The notes: generated by a model from the sequence alone, not told the origin. A stretch of 64,000 bases of DNA from Hoeflea sp. (GCA_019084245.1 JAHRFE010000028.1:248001-312000), one strand, 5' to 3'; counted from the stretch's first letter, positions 25,924-34,622 are shown. Translations and numbers: made by a program.

Positions 25924-26601
25924 ATGACCCTATTGTCCGCCGATCCGGCCATGCAGGCAGCCAAGGAGCTGTCGGCAACGCTGTTCACCCGGCCGTGGGT
26001 GTTCATCCGCGGCGTGCCGGCACTGAAATTCCTGCCGCCGGAAGGCCCGCCGGAGATCGCCTTTGCGGGACGCTCCAATGTCGGCAAGTCATCGCTGATC
26101 AACGCGCTCGTCGGCGTCAACGGGCTGGCGCGCACATCCAACACGCCGGGCCGGACCCAGGAGCTCAACTATTTCGTGCCGGAGGGTTATTCGGGCGCGG
26201 AGGACGATCTGCCGCCGATGGCGCTGGTCGACATGCCGGGCTACGGCTACGCCAAGGCGCCCAAGGAGCAGGTCGATCTGTGGACCAAGCTGGTGTTTGA
26301 CTATCTGCGCGGGCGCTCTACGCTGAAGCGGGTCTATCTGCTGATCGACAGCCGCCATGGCGTCAAGAAGAACGACGAGGGCGTGATGGATCTTTTGGAC
26401 AAGGCGGCGATGTCCTACCAGGTGGTGCTGACCAAGACCGACAAGATCAAGGCGGCCGGCGTGCCGCGGCTGATGTCCGAAACGCTCGCCACGATCAAGC
26501 GGCGACCGGCGGCTTTTCCGGAAGTGATCGCCACCTCATCGGAAAAAGGCGAAGGTATCGCGGATCTTAGAGTAGCGATCGCTCTGGCCATCACGCTCTG
26601 A
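25924..26601 (+). CDS. engB: Ribosome-biogenesis GTP-binding protein YihA/YsxC (EngB)
   Basis: A 225-residue small GTPase. G1 is [17 protein letters not shown]2/G3 are [12 protein letters not shown] and [12 protein letters not shown]4 is LTKTDK and G5 is [10 protein letters not shown]. The family aids maturation of the 50S subunit. I chose the ATG at 25924, just after GGAAGTG; an open frame runs back into the yidC 3' end. The order yidC-engB followed soon by argB is typical of Rhizobiales. Confidence 0.96.
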   Translation: MTLLSADPAMQAAKELSATLFTRPWVFIRGVPALKFLPPEGPPEIAFAGRSNVGKSSLINALVGVNGLARTSNTPGRTQELNYFVPEGYSGAEDDLPPMALVDMPGYGYAKAPKEQVDLWTKLVFDYLRGRSTLKRVYLLIDSRHGVKKNDEGVMDLLDKAAMSYQVVLTKTDKIKAAGVPRLMSETLATIKRRPAAFPEVIATSSEKGEGIADLRVAIALAITL

Positions 26602-26611
26602 CCGGATTCGT

Positions 26612-27124
26612 TCAGGTGTTCTGATTGGCGGCTGGCCTGAATGTCAGCGCCACGCCATTGAGGCAATGGCGCAAGCCGGTGGGCGCCGGGCCATCATCGA
26701 AGATGTGGCCGAAATGGCCGCCGCAGCGGCTGCAATGGACTTCGGTGCGGACGGAAAACAGCGAGCGGTCTTCCTTGGTGCCGATGGCGCCTTCTTCAGC
26801 CTTCCAGAAGCTCGGCCAGCCTGTGCCGCTATCGTATTTGGTCTCGGAGGAATAGGCGGGCAGATCGCAGCCGGCGCAATGGTACATGCCCTTGCGCTTC
26901 TCGTCGTTGAGGGGACTGGTGAAGGCGCGTTCGGTAGCCTCCTCGCGCAGCACCGCGTACTGCTGCTTGCTCAGCTTTGCGCGCCATTCGGCCTCGGTGA
27001 GCGTGACCTCGAAATTTCCTTCAGAAGCGCGCGCCGGCGTGAAGCGGCCAAACACCGACAACGCCAGTCCTGCAACACCTGCGCTCAAAAGCGCGCGGCG
27101 GGTAAAGTCTGTGTTTGTGGTCAT
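26612..27124 (-). CDS. msrB: Peptide-methionine (R)-S-oxide reductase with Tat signal
   Basis: A 170-residue MsrB. The N-terminus DFTRRALLSAGVAGLALSVFG is a twin-arginine signal, so this copy works in the periplasm. Two zinc-binding CxxC pairs are present (Cys83/Cys86 in YHCAGC and Cys131/Cys134 in HCSRCGGHFGH), and the catalytic Cys154 lies in GLRHCLNGVALTF. It reduces the R form of methionine sulfoxide in oxidised proteins. It lies downstream of the fasciclin gene in the same direction, separated by a strong hairpin. Confidence 0.95.
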   Translation of the reverse strand: MTTNTDFTRRALLSAGVAGLALSVFGRFTPARASEGNFEVTLTEAEWRAKLSKQQYAVLREEATERAFTSPLNDEKRKGMYHCAGCDLPAYSSETKYDSGTGWPSFWKAEEGAIGTKEDRSLFSVRTEVHCSRCGGHFGHIFDDGPAPTGLRHCLNGVALTFRPAANQNT

Positions 27125-27206
27125 GGGGCGTCTCCTTGTTGTGTTTGAAAGCTAGTCCGGAGCGGGCCGAAAGGCCAAGCACATGTTTTCAAATGGGCGT
27201 GAAAGG

Positions 27207-27240
27207 CCTCCCGCCCGGCAAGGGGCGACCGGGCGGGAGG
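27207..27240 (-). terminator. Strong hairpin between fasciclin gene and msrB
   Basis: CCTCCCGCCCGG and CCGGGCGGGAGG form a perfect 12-bp GC stem around a 10-base loop. On the minus strand it is followed by CCTTTC, a poor U-tract. It lies 62 bp past the fasciclin stop and 83 bp before the msrB start, so it is a probable terminator or RNA-stability element of the fasciclin transcript. Confidence 0.55.
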
Positions 27241-27301
27241 CGGTCCGGTTGGCGTCGAAAATGCGTGGGGCACGGAGCCGACGCGTCCGGACTCTTGAGG
27301 C

Positions 27302-27856
27302 TTAGCCCTTGGGCAGAAGCACCTTGTCGATGACGTGGATGACGCCGTTGGACTGGTCGACATCGGCGATGGTGACATTGGCCATGGCGCCGGTTTCGTC
27401 CTCGATCATGATCTTGTCGCCCTCATAGGAAACATTGAGCATGCAGCCGCCGACGGTTTCCACCGGGTGCGTGCCGCCATCATCGTCGACCATCTTCATG
27501 ATGGCTGCCGACATGGCGTCGGCTGCGACCACGTGGCAGGTCAGCACCTTGGTCAGCTGGTCCTTGTTCTCAGGCTTCAGCAGGGTGTCGACAGTGCCTT
27601 CCGGCAGGGCGGCAAAGGCGGCGTTGGTCGGCGCGAACACGGTGAACGGACCTTCGCCCGACAGGGTTTCGACCAGGCCGGCAGCCTGAACGGCGGCGAC
27701 GAGCGTGGTGTGATCGGCCGAATTGACGGCATTCTCGACGATATTCTTGTCAGCGAACATTGCGGCGCCGCCGACCATCGGGTTTTCGGCATGAGCCAGG
27801 CTCGCGCCGGCGAGAAGAACGGCAGTGGCGGCGATTGAGCGAAGAGCGTTTTTCAT
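27302..27856 (-). CDS. Fasciclin domain protein (secreted)
   Basis: A 184-residue protein with a signal peptide (MKNALRSIAATAVLLAGASLAHA) and one FAS1 domain: TLVAAVQAAGLVETLSGEGPFTVFAPTNAAFAALP, LTCHVV, and the final NGVIHVIDKVLLPKG. FAS1 domains mediate adhesion or ligand binding outside the inner membrane. In Mycobacterium tuberculosis the fasciclin proteins Mpt70/Mpt83 are the main targets of SigK, and a SigK/RskA-like pair is encoded 0.7-1.9 kb away here. A palindrome CCGGATCATCCGG lies about 30 bp before the ATG (27885-27897). Confidence 0.93.
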   Translation of the reverse strand: MKNALRSIAATAVLLAGASLAHAENPMVGGAAMFADKNIVENAVNSADHTTLVAAVQAAGLVETLSGEGPFTVFAPTNAAFAALPEGTVDTLLKPENKDQLTKVLTCHVVAADAMSAAIMKMVDDDGGTHPVETVGGCMLNVSYEGDKIMIEDETGAMANVTIADVDQSNGVIHVIDKVLLPKG

Positions 27857-27884
27857 AAGACAACCTCTCTGTTGTGTTTCCAGG

Positions 27885-27897
27885 CCGGATCATCCGG
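27885..27897. promoter_or_regulatory. Palindrome in the fasciclin leader
   Basis: CCGGAT-C-ATCCGG is a perfect 6+1+6 palindrome 28-41 bp upstream of the fasciclin start. It may be a protein-binding site or a leader hairpin; no known motif is claimed. Confidence 0.35.
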
Positions 27898-28119
27898 ACC
27901 TTTTGTCACCCGCCACAATTGTTTTGCGGCGGTTAGAGAGGAAGACGGGGGTTGTTCGGGGAAAGTTTCAGGGACGCCGATTATTTTTGTCCCACTTGCC
28001 AAACAGACACCATTGGTTGCTCGTCACCGGCAAGTGCCCCTGAATGACGGATCAAAAGGATGTTTGAGGTTCCCGTCAAAAAAGCTAAGTATAAGCAGGC
28101 GTCAAAGGAGTTGACGACC

Positions 28120-28426
28120 GTGACGACCGAAGCAGTCAGCCTCGAATTTCTGGCCAAGCAGGCAAAGCTCAACATGGACGAGATGCGCCTTGTTCGGAAA
28201 AGAGCTGGCCGACATGATGCGACTTGTAAACGCAAACTACGAGCTGACCAGACGGATCGAGCGGCGACAAGGCGAGCTTCGTGACGATGTTGAATTGATG
28301 GTCAAGATGGAACTTGGCGGATCCCTGGCCAACATTCAAACATCGATTGAGACCTATCTTTCCAAGATCGAAGAAACCGTTGGCGACGTTGCCTGACGCG
28401 TCGAAACCTTGGAAAACAAGCCGTAA
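28120..28426 (+). pseudogene. Broken small coiled-coil protein gene (frameshift plus internal stop)
   Basis: From the GTG at 28120 (preceded by AAAGGAG) the frame reads VTTEAVSLEFLAKQAKLNMDEM, then LVRK. After a run of four A (about 28197-28200) the sense continues in the next frame as KELADMMRLVNANYELTRRIE, a heptad-rich coiled coil ending SKIEETVGDVA. One A fewer would join the two into one protein. A TGA (28394-28396) then interrupts the frame before VETLENK and TAA (28424-28426). I recognise no named family. It could be a decayed accessory gene; a sequencing error could explain the A-run but not the stop, which may simply be the true end. Confidence 0.55.
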
Positions 28427-28533
28427 TCACTCAACGTTGCCGCGATAGCAATAAAGTCGCGGTCTCAATCCTGGAGCTTCCGGTTTGGACACTTCCAGGT
28501 CGCATAAGCCGGGGGTCTGGCCGATAAGTCCGG

Positions 28534-29232
28534 CTACTTTTGTCCAAGCTCGCCCGACAGCACGACCGGGCCGGTTGGCGCGCCGGTGGGCGATCCGCCG
28601 ACAGGCTCAAGGCTTATGGCCAGGAGCGCGCCGGCAGACAGGCGCCCGGTCAGATCCGGGGTCAGTACAAGCTGGCCGCCATCGCCGGGCACCAGGCCAA
28701 GCGAAACGGGCGCACCCTCACCCGGCACCAACCACAATTCGAGCGATTTGCCGTCCTCAGGCGAGAAGGCAGCCGGCGTGATGCTGAAGACGCCGGAGGC
28801 TGGATCAAGCGCTGCGACAAGACCGACGGAGCTGCCGGGCGCGCCGAGTTCGGCCACCAGCGACGGCGCTGCGACAGGATCAGCAGGGCCTTGGAGGCTC
28901 GTCTGGAAAATACCGATGGCGGCCACGGCAATCGCGGCAAAGGCCAGCCCGCGCCAGAAGGCAAGCGAGCTCCACAGGCCACCCGCAGGCTTTGCCGCTT
29001 CGGCAAACAGGCGTGCGTCAATGCGGGCCTTGACGCCCTGGGGTGGGGCCTCGGGCTGATAGGCATCATCGAGATGGGCGAGGTCGGTCTGCCAGGAAGC
29101 GACCAGCGACGCGAACTCCGTGTCGATGGCAATGCGCTTTTCCACGGCGCGCCGCGCGTCAAGCGGCAACACGCCAAGCACGTATTCGCCCGCCAAAGCG
29201 TCGTCGTCAGGAATGTGCGGGCCGGGGCTCAT
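28534..29232 (-). CDS. Anti-sigma factor, RskA type
   Basis: A 232-residue protein with the RskA layout: a cytoplasmic sigma-binding part (DDALAGEYVLGVLPLDARRAVEKRIAID), one membrane helix (LAFWRGLAFAAIAVAAIGIFQTS) and a periplasmic domain whose end (LVLTPDLTGRLSAGALLAISLEPVGGSPTG) matches the RskA/DUF2337-like fold. It holds the ECF sigma factor encoded just upstream until a signal removes it. Its ATG at 29232 overlaps the sigma stop as ATGA. The next gene that way is the broken coiled-coil gene on the other strand, then the fasciclin gene. Confidence 0.9.
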   Translation of the reverse strand: MSPGPHIPDDDALAGEYVLGVLPLDARRAVEKRIAIDTEFASLVASWQTDLAHLDDAYQPEAPPQGVKARIDARLFAEAAKPAGGLWSSLAFWRGLAFAAIAVAAIGIFQTSLQGPADPVAAPSLVAELGAPGSSVGLVAALDPASGVFSITPAAFSPEDGKSLELWLVPGEGAPVSLGLVPGDGGQLVLTPDLTGRLSAGALLAISLEPVGGSPTGAPTGPVVLSGELGQK

Positions 29233-29768
29233 CTGTTCAGGCACTCTCTCAGTTTCAAAAGACTGCGGCGCAGCCAGGTTCGCATGGTGTTGAGCGGCAC
29301 GCTGTTCTTCTCGGCCAGCTCCTGGTAACTCAATCCCTCGACATAGGCATCGACCACTGCCGCGGCCTTGTCGGTCTCCAATTCTCCGAGGCAGGCCTCG
29401 ATCCGGCGTGCCTCGCCGCTCAGCGCCGCGCGGGCTTCCGGATCGGGATCCGGGTCAGCCACATCGGGCGCATCGTCATACTCCAGCGTTGCGGGCTGGC
29501 GGGCGCGGATCATGTCGATCGCCTGGTTGCGGGCGATCGTCACGAGCCATGCCATGGCGGAGGCCTGGCCCACCCGAAAGCTGCCCGCACGCCGCCAGAT
29601 GCGGACGTAAACTTCCTGAACAGCGTCTTCGGCCTGGGCCCTGTCTTTGAGGATACGCAGGCAGACGCCAAAAAGTTTCGCGCTCGTTCCGGCATAAAGC
29701 GCAGAGAACGACTTGCGGTCGCCCAGCGCTGTGCGCGCGATCAAGTCGGATAGGTCTGGTTGACTCAT
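29229..29768 (-). CDS. ECF sigma factor, SigK-like
   Basis: A 179-residue group IV sigma factor. Region 2 shows FGVCLRILKDRAQAEDAVQEVYVRIWRRAGSF and AMAWLVTIARNQAIDMIRAR; region 4 has KAAAVVDAYVEGLSYQELAEKNSVPLNTMRTWLRRSLLKLRECL, a helix-turn-helix for the -35 element. It directs RNA polymerase to a small regulon. Linkage with an RskA-type anti-sigma gene and a fasciclin gene suggests the SigK group. A 20-bp hairpin lies 42-61 bp upstream of the start. Confidence 0.93.
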   Translation of the reverse strand: MSQPDLSDLIARTALGDRKSFSALYAGTSAKLFGVCLRILKDRAQAEDAVQEVYVRIWRRAGSFRVGQASAMAWLVTIARNQAIDMIRARQPATLEYDDAPDVADPDPDPEARAALSGEARRIEACLGELETDKAAAVVDAYVEGLSYQELAEKNSVPLNTMRTWLRRSLLKLRECLNR

Positions 29769-29809
29769 GATGGGCCGGGCTTCTCCGCGATTTCACTCAG
29801 TTCATAGCA

Positions 29810-29829
29810 GTTTCAGCTGCGGCTGAAAC
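29810..29829. promoter_or_regulatory. Perfect hairpin/palindrome in the sigma-factor leader
   Basis: GTTTCAGC-TGCG-GCTGAAAC is a perfect 8-bp stem with a 4-base loop, 42-61 bp upstream of the sigma-factor ATG in the 216-bp gap to argB. It could be an operator or a 5' leader hairpin. Confidence 0.4.
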
Positions 29830-29984
29830 CCTTTACGTTCAAATAGACCGTTCGGTTTGTCCGAGGTCTTCGACTGCCGCGCGGCCTTGATGTTTGGCTC
29901 CCTGATCGCGGAGAGTCATTGATGCCGGGGCAGATTGCCGCTAAACAGCGCCGGACCTTTTGCCTCCACGGGGACCCCACGCCA

Positions 29985-30881
29985 ATGTCCGAGATCACAA
30001 GCGGCGAAGCCGCAACCCAGGCCCGCCTGCTGGCCGAGGCGCTGCCCTACATGCAGCGCTACGAGAACAAGACCGTGGTGGTCAAATATGGCGGCCACGC
30101 CATGGGTGACCCGGCGCTGGGCAAGGCCTTCGCCCAGGACATCGCGCTTCTGAAACAATCAGGCGTCAACCCGATCGTGGTGCATGGCGGCGGCCCGCAG
30201 ATCGGCGCGATGCTGGCCAAGATGGGCATCGAATCGAAATTCGAGGGCGGGCTGCGCGTGACCGACGAGAAGACCGTCGAGATCGTCGAGATGGTTCTGG
30301 CCGGTTCGATCAACAAGGAGATCGTGGCGCTGATCAACGCCGAGGGCGAGTGGGCCATCGGCCTGTGCGGCAAGGACGGCAACATGGTCTATGCCGAAAA
30401 AGCGCGCAAGACGATGATCGACCCCGATTCCAACATCGAACGGGTGCTCGACCTGGGCTTTGTCGGCGAGCCGGTGGAAGTCGACCGGACGCTGCTCGAC
30501 CTCCTGGCCAAATCCGAGATGATCCCGGTGCTGGCACCGGTAGCCCCGGGCCGCGACGGCCATACCTACAACATCAACGCCGACACCTTCGCCGGCGCCA
30601 TCGCCGGCGCGGTCGAGGCCTCGCGGCTTCTGTTCCTGACTGACGTGCCGGGCGTGCTCGACAAGGACAAGAAGCTGATCGACGAGCTGACCGTCAGCGA
30701 AGCCCGCGCGCTGATGGCCGACGGCACGATTTCGGGCGGCATGATCCCGAAGGTCGAGACCTGCATCGAGGCGATCGACCGCGGCGTCAAGGGCGTCGTC
30801 ATCCTCAACGGCAAGACGCCGCATGCGGTGCTCCTGGAACTGTTCACCGCGCATGGCGCGGGCACCCTGCTGGTTCCGTAA
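29985..30881 (+). CDS. argB: Acetylglutamate kinase
   Basis: A 298-residue amino-acid kinase. The ATP/phosphate loop [14 protein letters not shown] (about residues 28-41), VHGGGPQIG (about 65-73), and the C-terminal [31 protein letters not shown] and [15 protein letters not shown] are diagnostic. It phosphorylates N-acetylglutamate in arginine synthesis and is usually inhibited by arginine. I chose the ATG at 29985 because the family starts there; an ATG at 29919 would add 22 unrelated residues. It follows engB at a distance, with the sigma/fasciclin group inserted between. Confidence 0.96.
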   Translation: MSEITSGEAATQARLLAEALPYMQRYENKTVVVKYGGHAMGDPALGKAFAQDIALLKQSGVNPIVVHGGGPQIGAMLAKMGIESKFEGGLRVTDEKTVEIVEMVLAGSINKEIVALINAEGEWAIGLCGKDGNMVYAEKARKTMIDPDSNIERVLDLGFVGEPVEVDRTLLDLLAKSEMIPVLAPVAPGRDGHTYNINADTFAGAIAGAVEASRLLFLTDVPGVLDKDKKLIDELTVSEARALMADGTISGGMIPKVETCIEAIDRGVKGVVILNGKTPHAVLLELFTAHGAGTLLVP

Positions 30882-30902
30882 GCCGGCTGTGCAGCCCCGG
30901 AT

Positions 30903-31679
30903 TCAGCTCGACGCTGCGCTCAGCGCCGCACGCGCGGCGTCCGTCAGCCGCTCGATCATCGCCCTGTAGGGATAGGGTCCGTGGCTGATGCGGCTCACGC
31001 CGAGTTTGGCGAGCGTGGCGGCGTCGGGCACGCCGGGTCGCATGATGATGTTGACCGGCAGCGGCGAAGCATCGCACAGCGCGCCGATCAGTTCGGCCGT
31101 ATCGAGACCGGGCGCGAAGAAGCCGCTGGCGCCGGCGTCCGCGTAGGCGCGGGCGCGCGCGATCGCCTCCGTCATCAGCGCCGGATAGGCGCTCGCATCC
31201 TTCTCCTTGAGGAACAGGTCGGTGCGGGCATTGATGAACAGCTCGACGCCCCGATCCCTGGCCATCGCCCTGATGGCGGCGATCCGCGCAGCCTGTTCGC
31301 TGACCGGATGCAGGCCCGCGCCGCCGACCACCTGATCCTCGAAATTGAGGCCGATGGCGCCGGTGTCGACTAGCAACCCGACATTGCGCGCGCCTTCTTC
31401 CGGATCGGTCGCATAGGCACCCTCGAAATCGATGCTGACGGGCAGTTCTGTGGCGCCGACGATTGACCGCGCCACCTCGAACAGGCGCTGCATCGGCAGC
31501 TGCTCGCCATCGGCAAATCCGTTGGCGAAGGCCACCGGGGCGCTGCCTGTCGCGAGCGCACTGGCACCCGCGTCGGCCACGGCCGCGGCGCTGCCGGCGT
31601 CCCAGACATTGTAGAGAATGACGGGGTCGCCCTTCTTGTGAAGGCTCGCAAACACTCTGGCTTTTTCATTCGGGTTCAT
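30903..31679 (-). CDS. Isocitrate lyase/PEP mutase superfamily protein
   Basis: A 258-residue TIM-barrel protein of the ICL/PEPM superfamily. It shows VILYNVWDAGSAAAVADAGASALATGSAPVA, the metal-site DFEGAYA (PVSIDFEGAY), LNFEDQVVGG and NARTDLFL, all conserved in the PEP phosphonomutase group. Members cleave or make C-C or C-P bonds next to a carboxylate. The key Lys-Cys loop of isocitrate lyase is absent, so a lyase acting on another small acid is more likely. Its ATG overlaps the ogt stop. Confidence 0.88.
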   Translation of the reverse strand: MNPNEKARVFASLHKKGDPVILYNVWDAGSAAAVADAGASALATGSAPVAFANGFADGEQLPMQRLFEVARSIVGATELPVSIDFEGAYATDPEEGARNVGLLVDTGAIGLNFEDQVVGGAGLHPVSEQAARIAAIRAMARDRGVELFINARTDLFLKEKDASAYPALMTEAIARARAYADAGASGFFAPGLDTAELIGALCDASPLPVNIIMRPGVPDAATLAKLGVSRISHGPYPYRAMIERLTDAARAALSAASS

Positions 31680-32197
31680 TGTCGTTCCTCCGCGAACAAT
31701 CCGATGGGCCGCATCCGGCCTTCATGCCGCAATAGCCATTTCTTGCGCCACAACCCGCCGCCGAAGCCGGTCAGCGACCCGTCCGAGCCAATGCAGCGGT
31801 GACAGGGAATGACCACCGGAAGGCGATTGGTCCCGCAATATCTGGCGACCACCCGCACCGCGTCGATGGAGCCCGTGTCGCGGGCGATATCGCCGTAGGA
31901 ACAGGTTTCGCCGAGCGGCACCTGCATCAGCCGTGCCCAGACCTTGCGTTCGAGATCATTGCCGTCAATTCTCATGGGCGTGCGGAATTCGGTGCTCTCT
32001 CCCGCAAAATAGGCCTTCAGTTCGGCTTCAATCTGGACAAGCGGCGCGCTAAGGCCAGCGGTGTCCGGTGTTTCACTTTGCGGTCGTTCATCGTGAAATT
32101 CCAGGCCGAGCAGATGCGTCTCGTCGGCGACTGCCCGCATCGGGCCGATTGGCGTCTCAAGCCACAGCACGGATTCTGCTAGGCGTTGCTCGGACAC
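31676..32197 (-). CDS. ogt: Methylated-DNA-protein-cysteine methyltransferase
   Basis: A 173-residue O6-alkylguanine-DNA alkyltransferase. The acceptor Cys lies in LPVVIPCHRCIGSDGSLTGFGGG, followed by LWRKKWLLRHEG; the recognition helix is SYGDIARDTGSIDAVRVVARYCGTN. It transfers the alkyl group from O6-methylguanine to itself in one turnover. Most homologues have V where this one has a second Cys after PCHR. I chose the GTG at 32197, which follows GAGGAG. It is translationally coupled to the PEP-mutase-like gene. Confidence 0.94.
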   Translation of the reverse strand: MSEQRLAESVLWLETPIGPMRAVADETHLLGLEFHDERPQSETPDTAGLSAPLVQIEAELKAYFAGESTEFRTPMRIDGNDLERKVWARLMQVPLGETCSYGDIARDTGSIDAVRVVARYCGTNRLPVVIPCHRCIGSDGSLTGFGGGLWRKKWLLRHEGRMRPIGLFAEERQ

Positions 32198-32306
32198 TGC
32201 GCCTCTCCTCAGGCTCCACGGGTTCACAGAGCATAATCGCATCCCACGTGGCACTCAATCCGGCACGGCGGATCTGACAATCCAAGGCGCCGGAATCCCG
32301 ACTTGC

Positions 32307-33653
32307 TTACGGGCAGGTGTCACGTGCGGGATCGCAGCGGCGCGGGCTGGTCGATCCGCTCGTCAATCCTGTCGTCAAACCCGTGGTGACACCCAGAATG
32401 CTGTCACCAAGGCCCTGGCCAAAACGACGGGACTGGGCATCGAACGTATCGCGGGCGTTCGGATCAATGATGGCGATGGGGGCGGAAATCACCATGCCAG
32501 CAGCCGAGCCGACCGTGTTCGACACCGACATCGCGGTCGCGCCCAGTTCGGCGCCAAGACCGAGATCCTGATCCGTGACCGTCTGGCCGTCGATCAGCCT
32601 CTGACCGAGCAGTTTCACGACTTCAGGACTGTCGGCGAATTTGGAGTGGTTGAGACGATCGCCGTCCTTCAAGGCGGACAGATCGAGTACCGTGATGCCT
32701 CCAAGTTCGAACTCCTCGCGGTAAGCCGGATTGTTGATGTCGATCTGACCGAGCCGGTCAACATTGCCCGATATCCGGCGCGACAGGGTCAAAGCCCGGT
32801 CGTCCCTGGAGACGAACACCGTGAATTTGGGGCGGTTCGGCCCCATGTCCGCCAGTTGCTGACGGAAGACATCCACGTCAAGATCCGGTGACGCCAGGAT
32901 GACGTCGCTGATCTTGGATGGCACGCCATTGTTGCGGATCGCCATCTGGCGCAGCGATTCCATTGTCAGCCACGTGCCCATCGAGTGGGCCAGAATGGTG
33001 ATTTCACGGATATCGGGCGTCTCGGATGCGACGGTTAGAAGCGCCTCAAGCGCCGAGCGGGAGTAATTGGTGCTTTCCTTGTCGTAGCCGTAGTCGAACA
33101 CGGAGCCGCGCGAGGGCCAGGTGAACATCACCGGCGTGGCGTCGGTGTTGCTGTCATGGGCGATCTGGGCAAAGCGGTACACGGCACTTTCGTAGCGGGT
33201 ATTGAACCCGTGCACGAAGATCAAGAGCCGCCCGGAGGAGGATTTTCTGCTCTCGTACCACGCCTTCACCTGATCAAGCGTGGTGAACGGGTTGGCCGAC
33301 AGCGTGGCGAATTCGCGTGACGGATCGGCCGGCAGCTTTTTCGGCCATTGCACCTCGCCGATCTTGCGACCGGCGTCAGGCGGGATCGAGATCACCAGTT
33401 CGTTGAAGTCGATCGCATTGCCGCGCTCGCCCGAATAGAGCAGGCCAGGATTGTCGGAGGGCGCGCGCGTGGTGGCGACCAGGATCGAAACCTCGGTCGC
33501 ATTGGGTGCGGACTGGGCAACCGGCGACAGCACGCCTTTCGGAGGGCTCGCGCAACTCATGAGCAAGGGCACGAGCAGCAGCAGCCCTGCGCGGACCGAA
33601 TTCCGGGGCGTCATCACCGGCATCTGGATTCTTGGCATGCGCCATTCGGGCAT
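32307..33653 (-). CDS. Alpha/beta hydrolase lipoprotein (DUF900 family)
   Basis: A 448-residue protein with a lipoprotein signal (RAGLLLLVPLLMSCASPP) and a DUF900 alpha/beta-hydrolase core: RLLIFVHGFNTRYESAVYRFAQI, PVMFTWPSRGSVFDYGYDKEST, and the nucleophile elbow ITILAHSMGTWL. The final His would lie in GDRLNHSKFADSP. The C-terminal 80 residues are Gly/Thr-rich. Substrates of the family are unknown, probably esters in the periplasm or outer membrane. Several in-frame ATGs exist; the one at 33653 has GGAAA upstream, while the lipobox fits a start at 33614 equally well. Confidence 0.85.
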   Translation of the reverse strand: MPEWRMPRIQMPVMTPRNSVRAGLLLLVPLLMSCASPPKGVLSPVAQSAPNATEVSILVATTRAPSDNPGLLYSGERGNAIDFNELVISIPPDAGRKIGEVQWPKKLPADPSREFATLSANPFTTLDQVKAWYESRKSSSGRLLIFVHGFNTRYESAVYRFAQIAHDSNTDATPVMFTWPSRGSVFDYGYDKESTNYSRSALEALLTVASETPDIREITILAHSMGTWLTMESLRQMAIRNNGVPSKISDVILASPDLDVDVFRQQLADMGPNRPKFTVFVSRDDRALTLSRRISGNVDRLGQIDINNPAYREEFELGGITVLDLSALKDGDRLNHSKFADSPEVVKLLGQRLIDGQTVTDQDLGLGAELGATAMSVSNTVGSAAGMVISAPIAIIDPNARDTFDAQSRRFGQGLGDSILGVTTGLTTGLTSGSTSPRRCDPARDTCP

Positions 33654-33719
33654 AGAGTTTCCGTTCGCGTCACAAAAATCAGCCACACCCAAAAGGAGCC
33701 GCCATCGCCATCGTGCCGG

Positions 33720-34622
33720 TCAGACCAGCAAAAGCACAAGGATGCCGGCCACAATGAGAATGCAGCCGGATATTTCGAGCCTGTTGACGTGTTCACGGAA
33801 GACTAGCACCGATGAGGCGAAGGTGAAAATCATTTCCACCTGGGCCAGCGCCTTGACCGCGGCGGCGGTCTGCAGGGTCATGGCCATGAACCAGCCGAAG
33901 GACGCGGTGGCGCCGACAAGACCGACCAGTGCAGAGATCTTCCAGGCGGCGCGAACCCGGCCGAGCTCTTCAGGCGCCTTGAACGTCATCCAGACAAGCA
34001 TGACGATGGTCTGCAGGATGATCGCCGCAAGCAGGGTGACGGCGGCCTGCATCATGAAGTTCGGCCCTTCGAGCGACAGGGAAGCGGCGCGGTAGGCCAC
34101 TGCGGCGATACCGAAGATGGTTCCGGACGCCAGGCCAAGTGCTGCGGTGCGGGAAAACACCGAGCGCAGAAGCGCCGATGCGCCGGCGGCGGAGCGGGCG
34201 ATGGAAATCAGTACGACGCCGACCAGACTGATGGCGATGGCCAGAAGCGTGCCTGTGCTCACCCGGTCGCCGAGAAAGATCAGTCCGAACAGCGCCGCCT
34301 GCGCCGGTTCGGTGCGCGAATAGGCCGTGCCGACGGTGAAATTGCGATGGCTGAATATCTGGATCAGCAAGGCCTGGGCGGCAATCTGTGCCAGCGCCGC
34401 GAGCGTCACCCAGCCCGCAAAGCCGAGGTTCAGCCGGGGGACGGGATAGTCCAGGCCGAAGGCAAGCAGCCCGACAAAGACCAGCGCGAACGGCACGCCG
34501 AAGCCGAAGCGAACGAAGGTCGCGCCGGTGGTGCCCATCACCCCCTTGAGGTGCTTCTGCAGGACCGAGCGTATGTTCTGCAGGAAGGCAGCCGCAAGGG
34601 TGATGAGGACCCAGGTTTCCAT
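33720..34622 (-). CDS. DMT-superfamily transporter (EamA domains)
   Basis: A 300-residue inner-membrane protein with about ten helices arranged as two EamA repeats: VLITLAAAFLQNIRSVLQKHL to ILIQIF, and LALASGTIFGIAAVAYRAASL to the last helix ISGCILIVAGILVLLLV. The AYSRTEPAQAALFGLIFLGDRVS segment is typical of EamA exporters. It probably exports a metabolite; the substrate is unknown. I took the ATG at 34622, as the family starts at the first helix. Confidence 0.85.
   Translation of the reverse strand: METWVLITLAAAFLQNIRSVLQKHLKGVMGTTGATFVRFGFGVPFALVFVGLLAFGLDYPVPRLNLGFAGWVTLAALAQIAAQALLIQIFSHRNFTVGTAYSRTEPAQAALFGLIFLGDRVSTGTLLAIAISLVGVVLISIARSAAGASALLRSVFSRTAALGLASGTIFGIAAVAYRAASLSLEGPNFMMQAAVTLLAAIILQTIVMLVWMTFKAPEELGRVRAAWKISALVGLVGATASFGWFMAMTLQTAAAVKALAQVEMIFTFASSVLVFREHVNRLEISGCILIVAGILVLLLV

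Noticed and set aside
23897-25978. A 693-codon minus-strand open frame opposite yidC.
   Set aside because: It is His/Asp/Arg-rich with no domain and lies exactly opposite a certain gene; such frames are common in GC-rich DNA.
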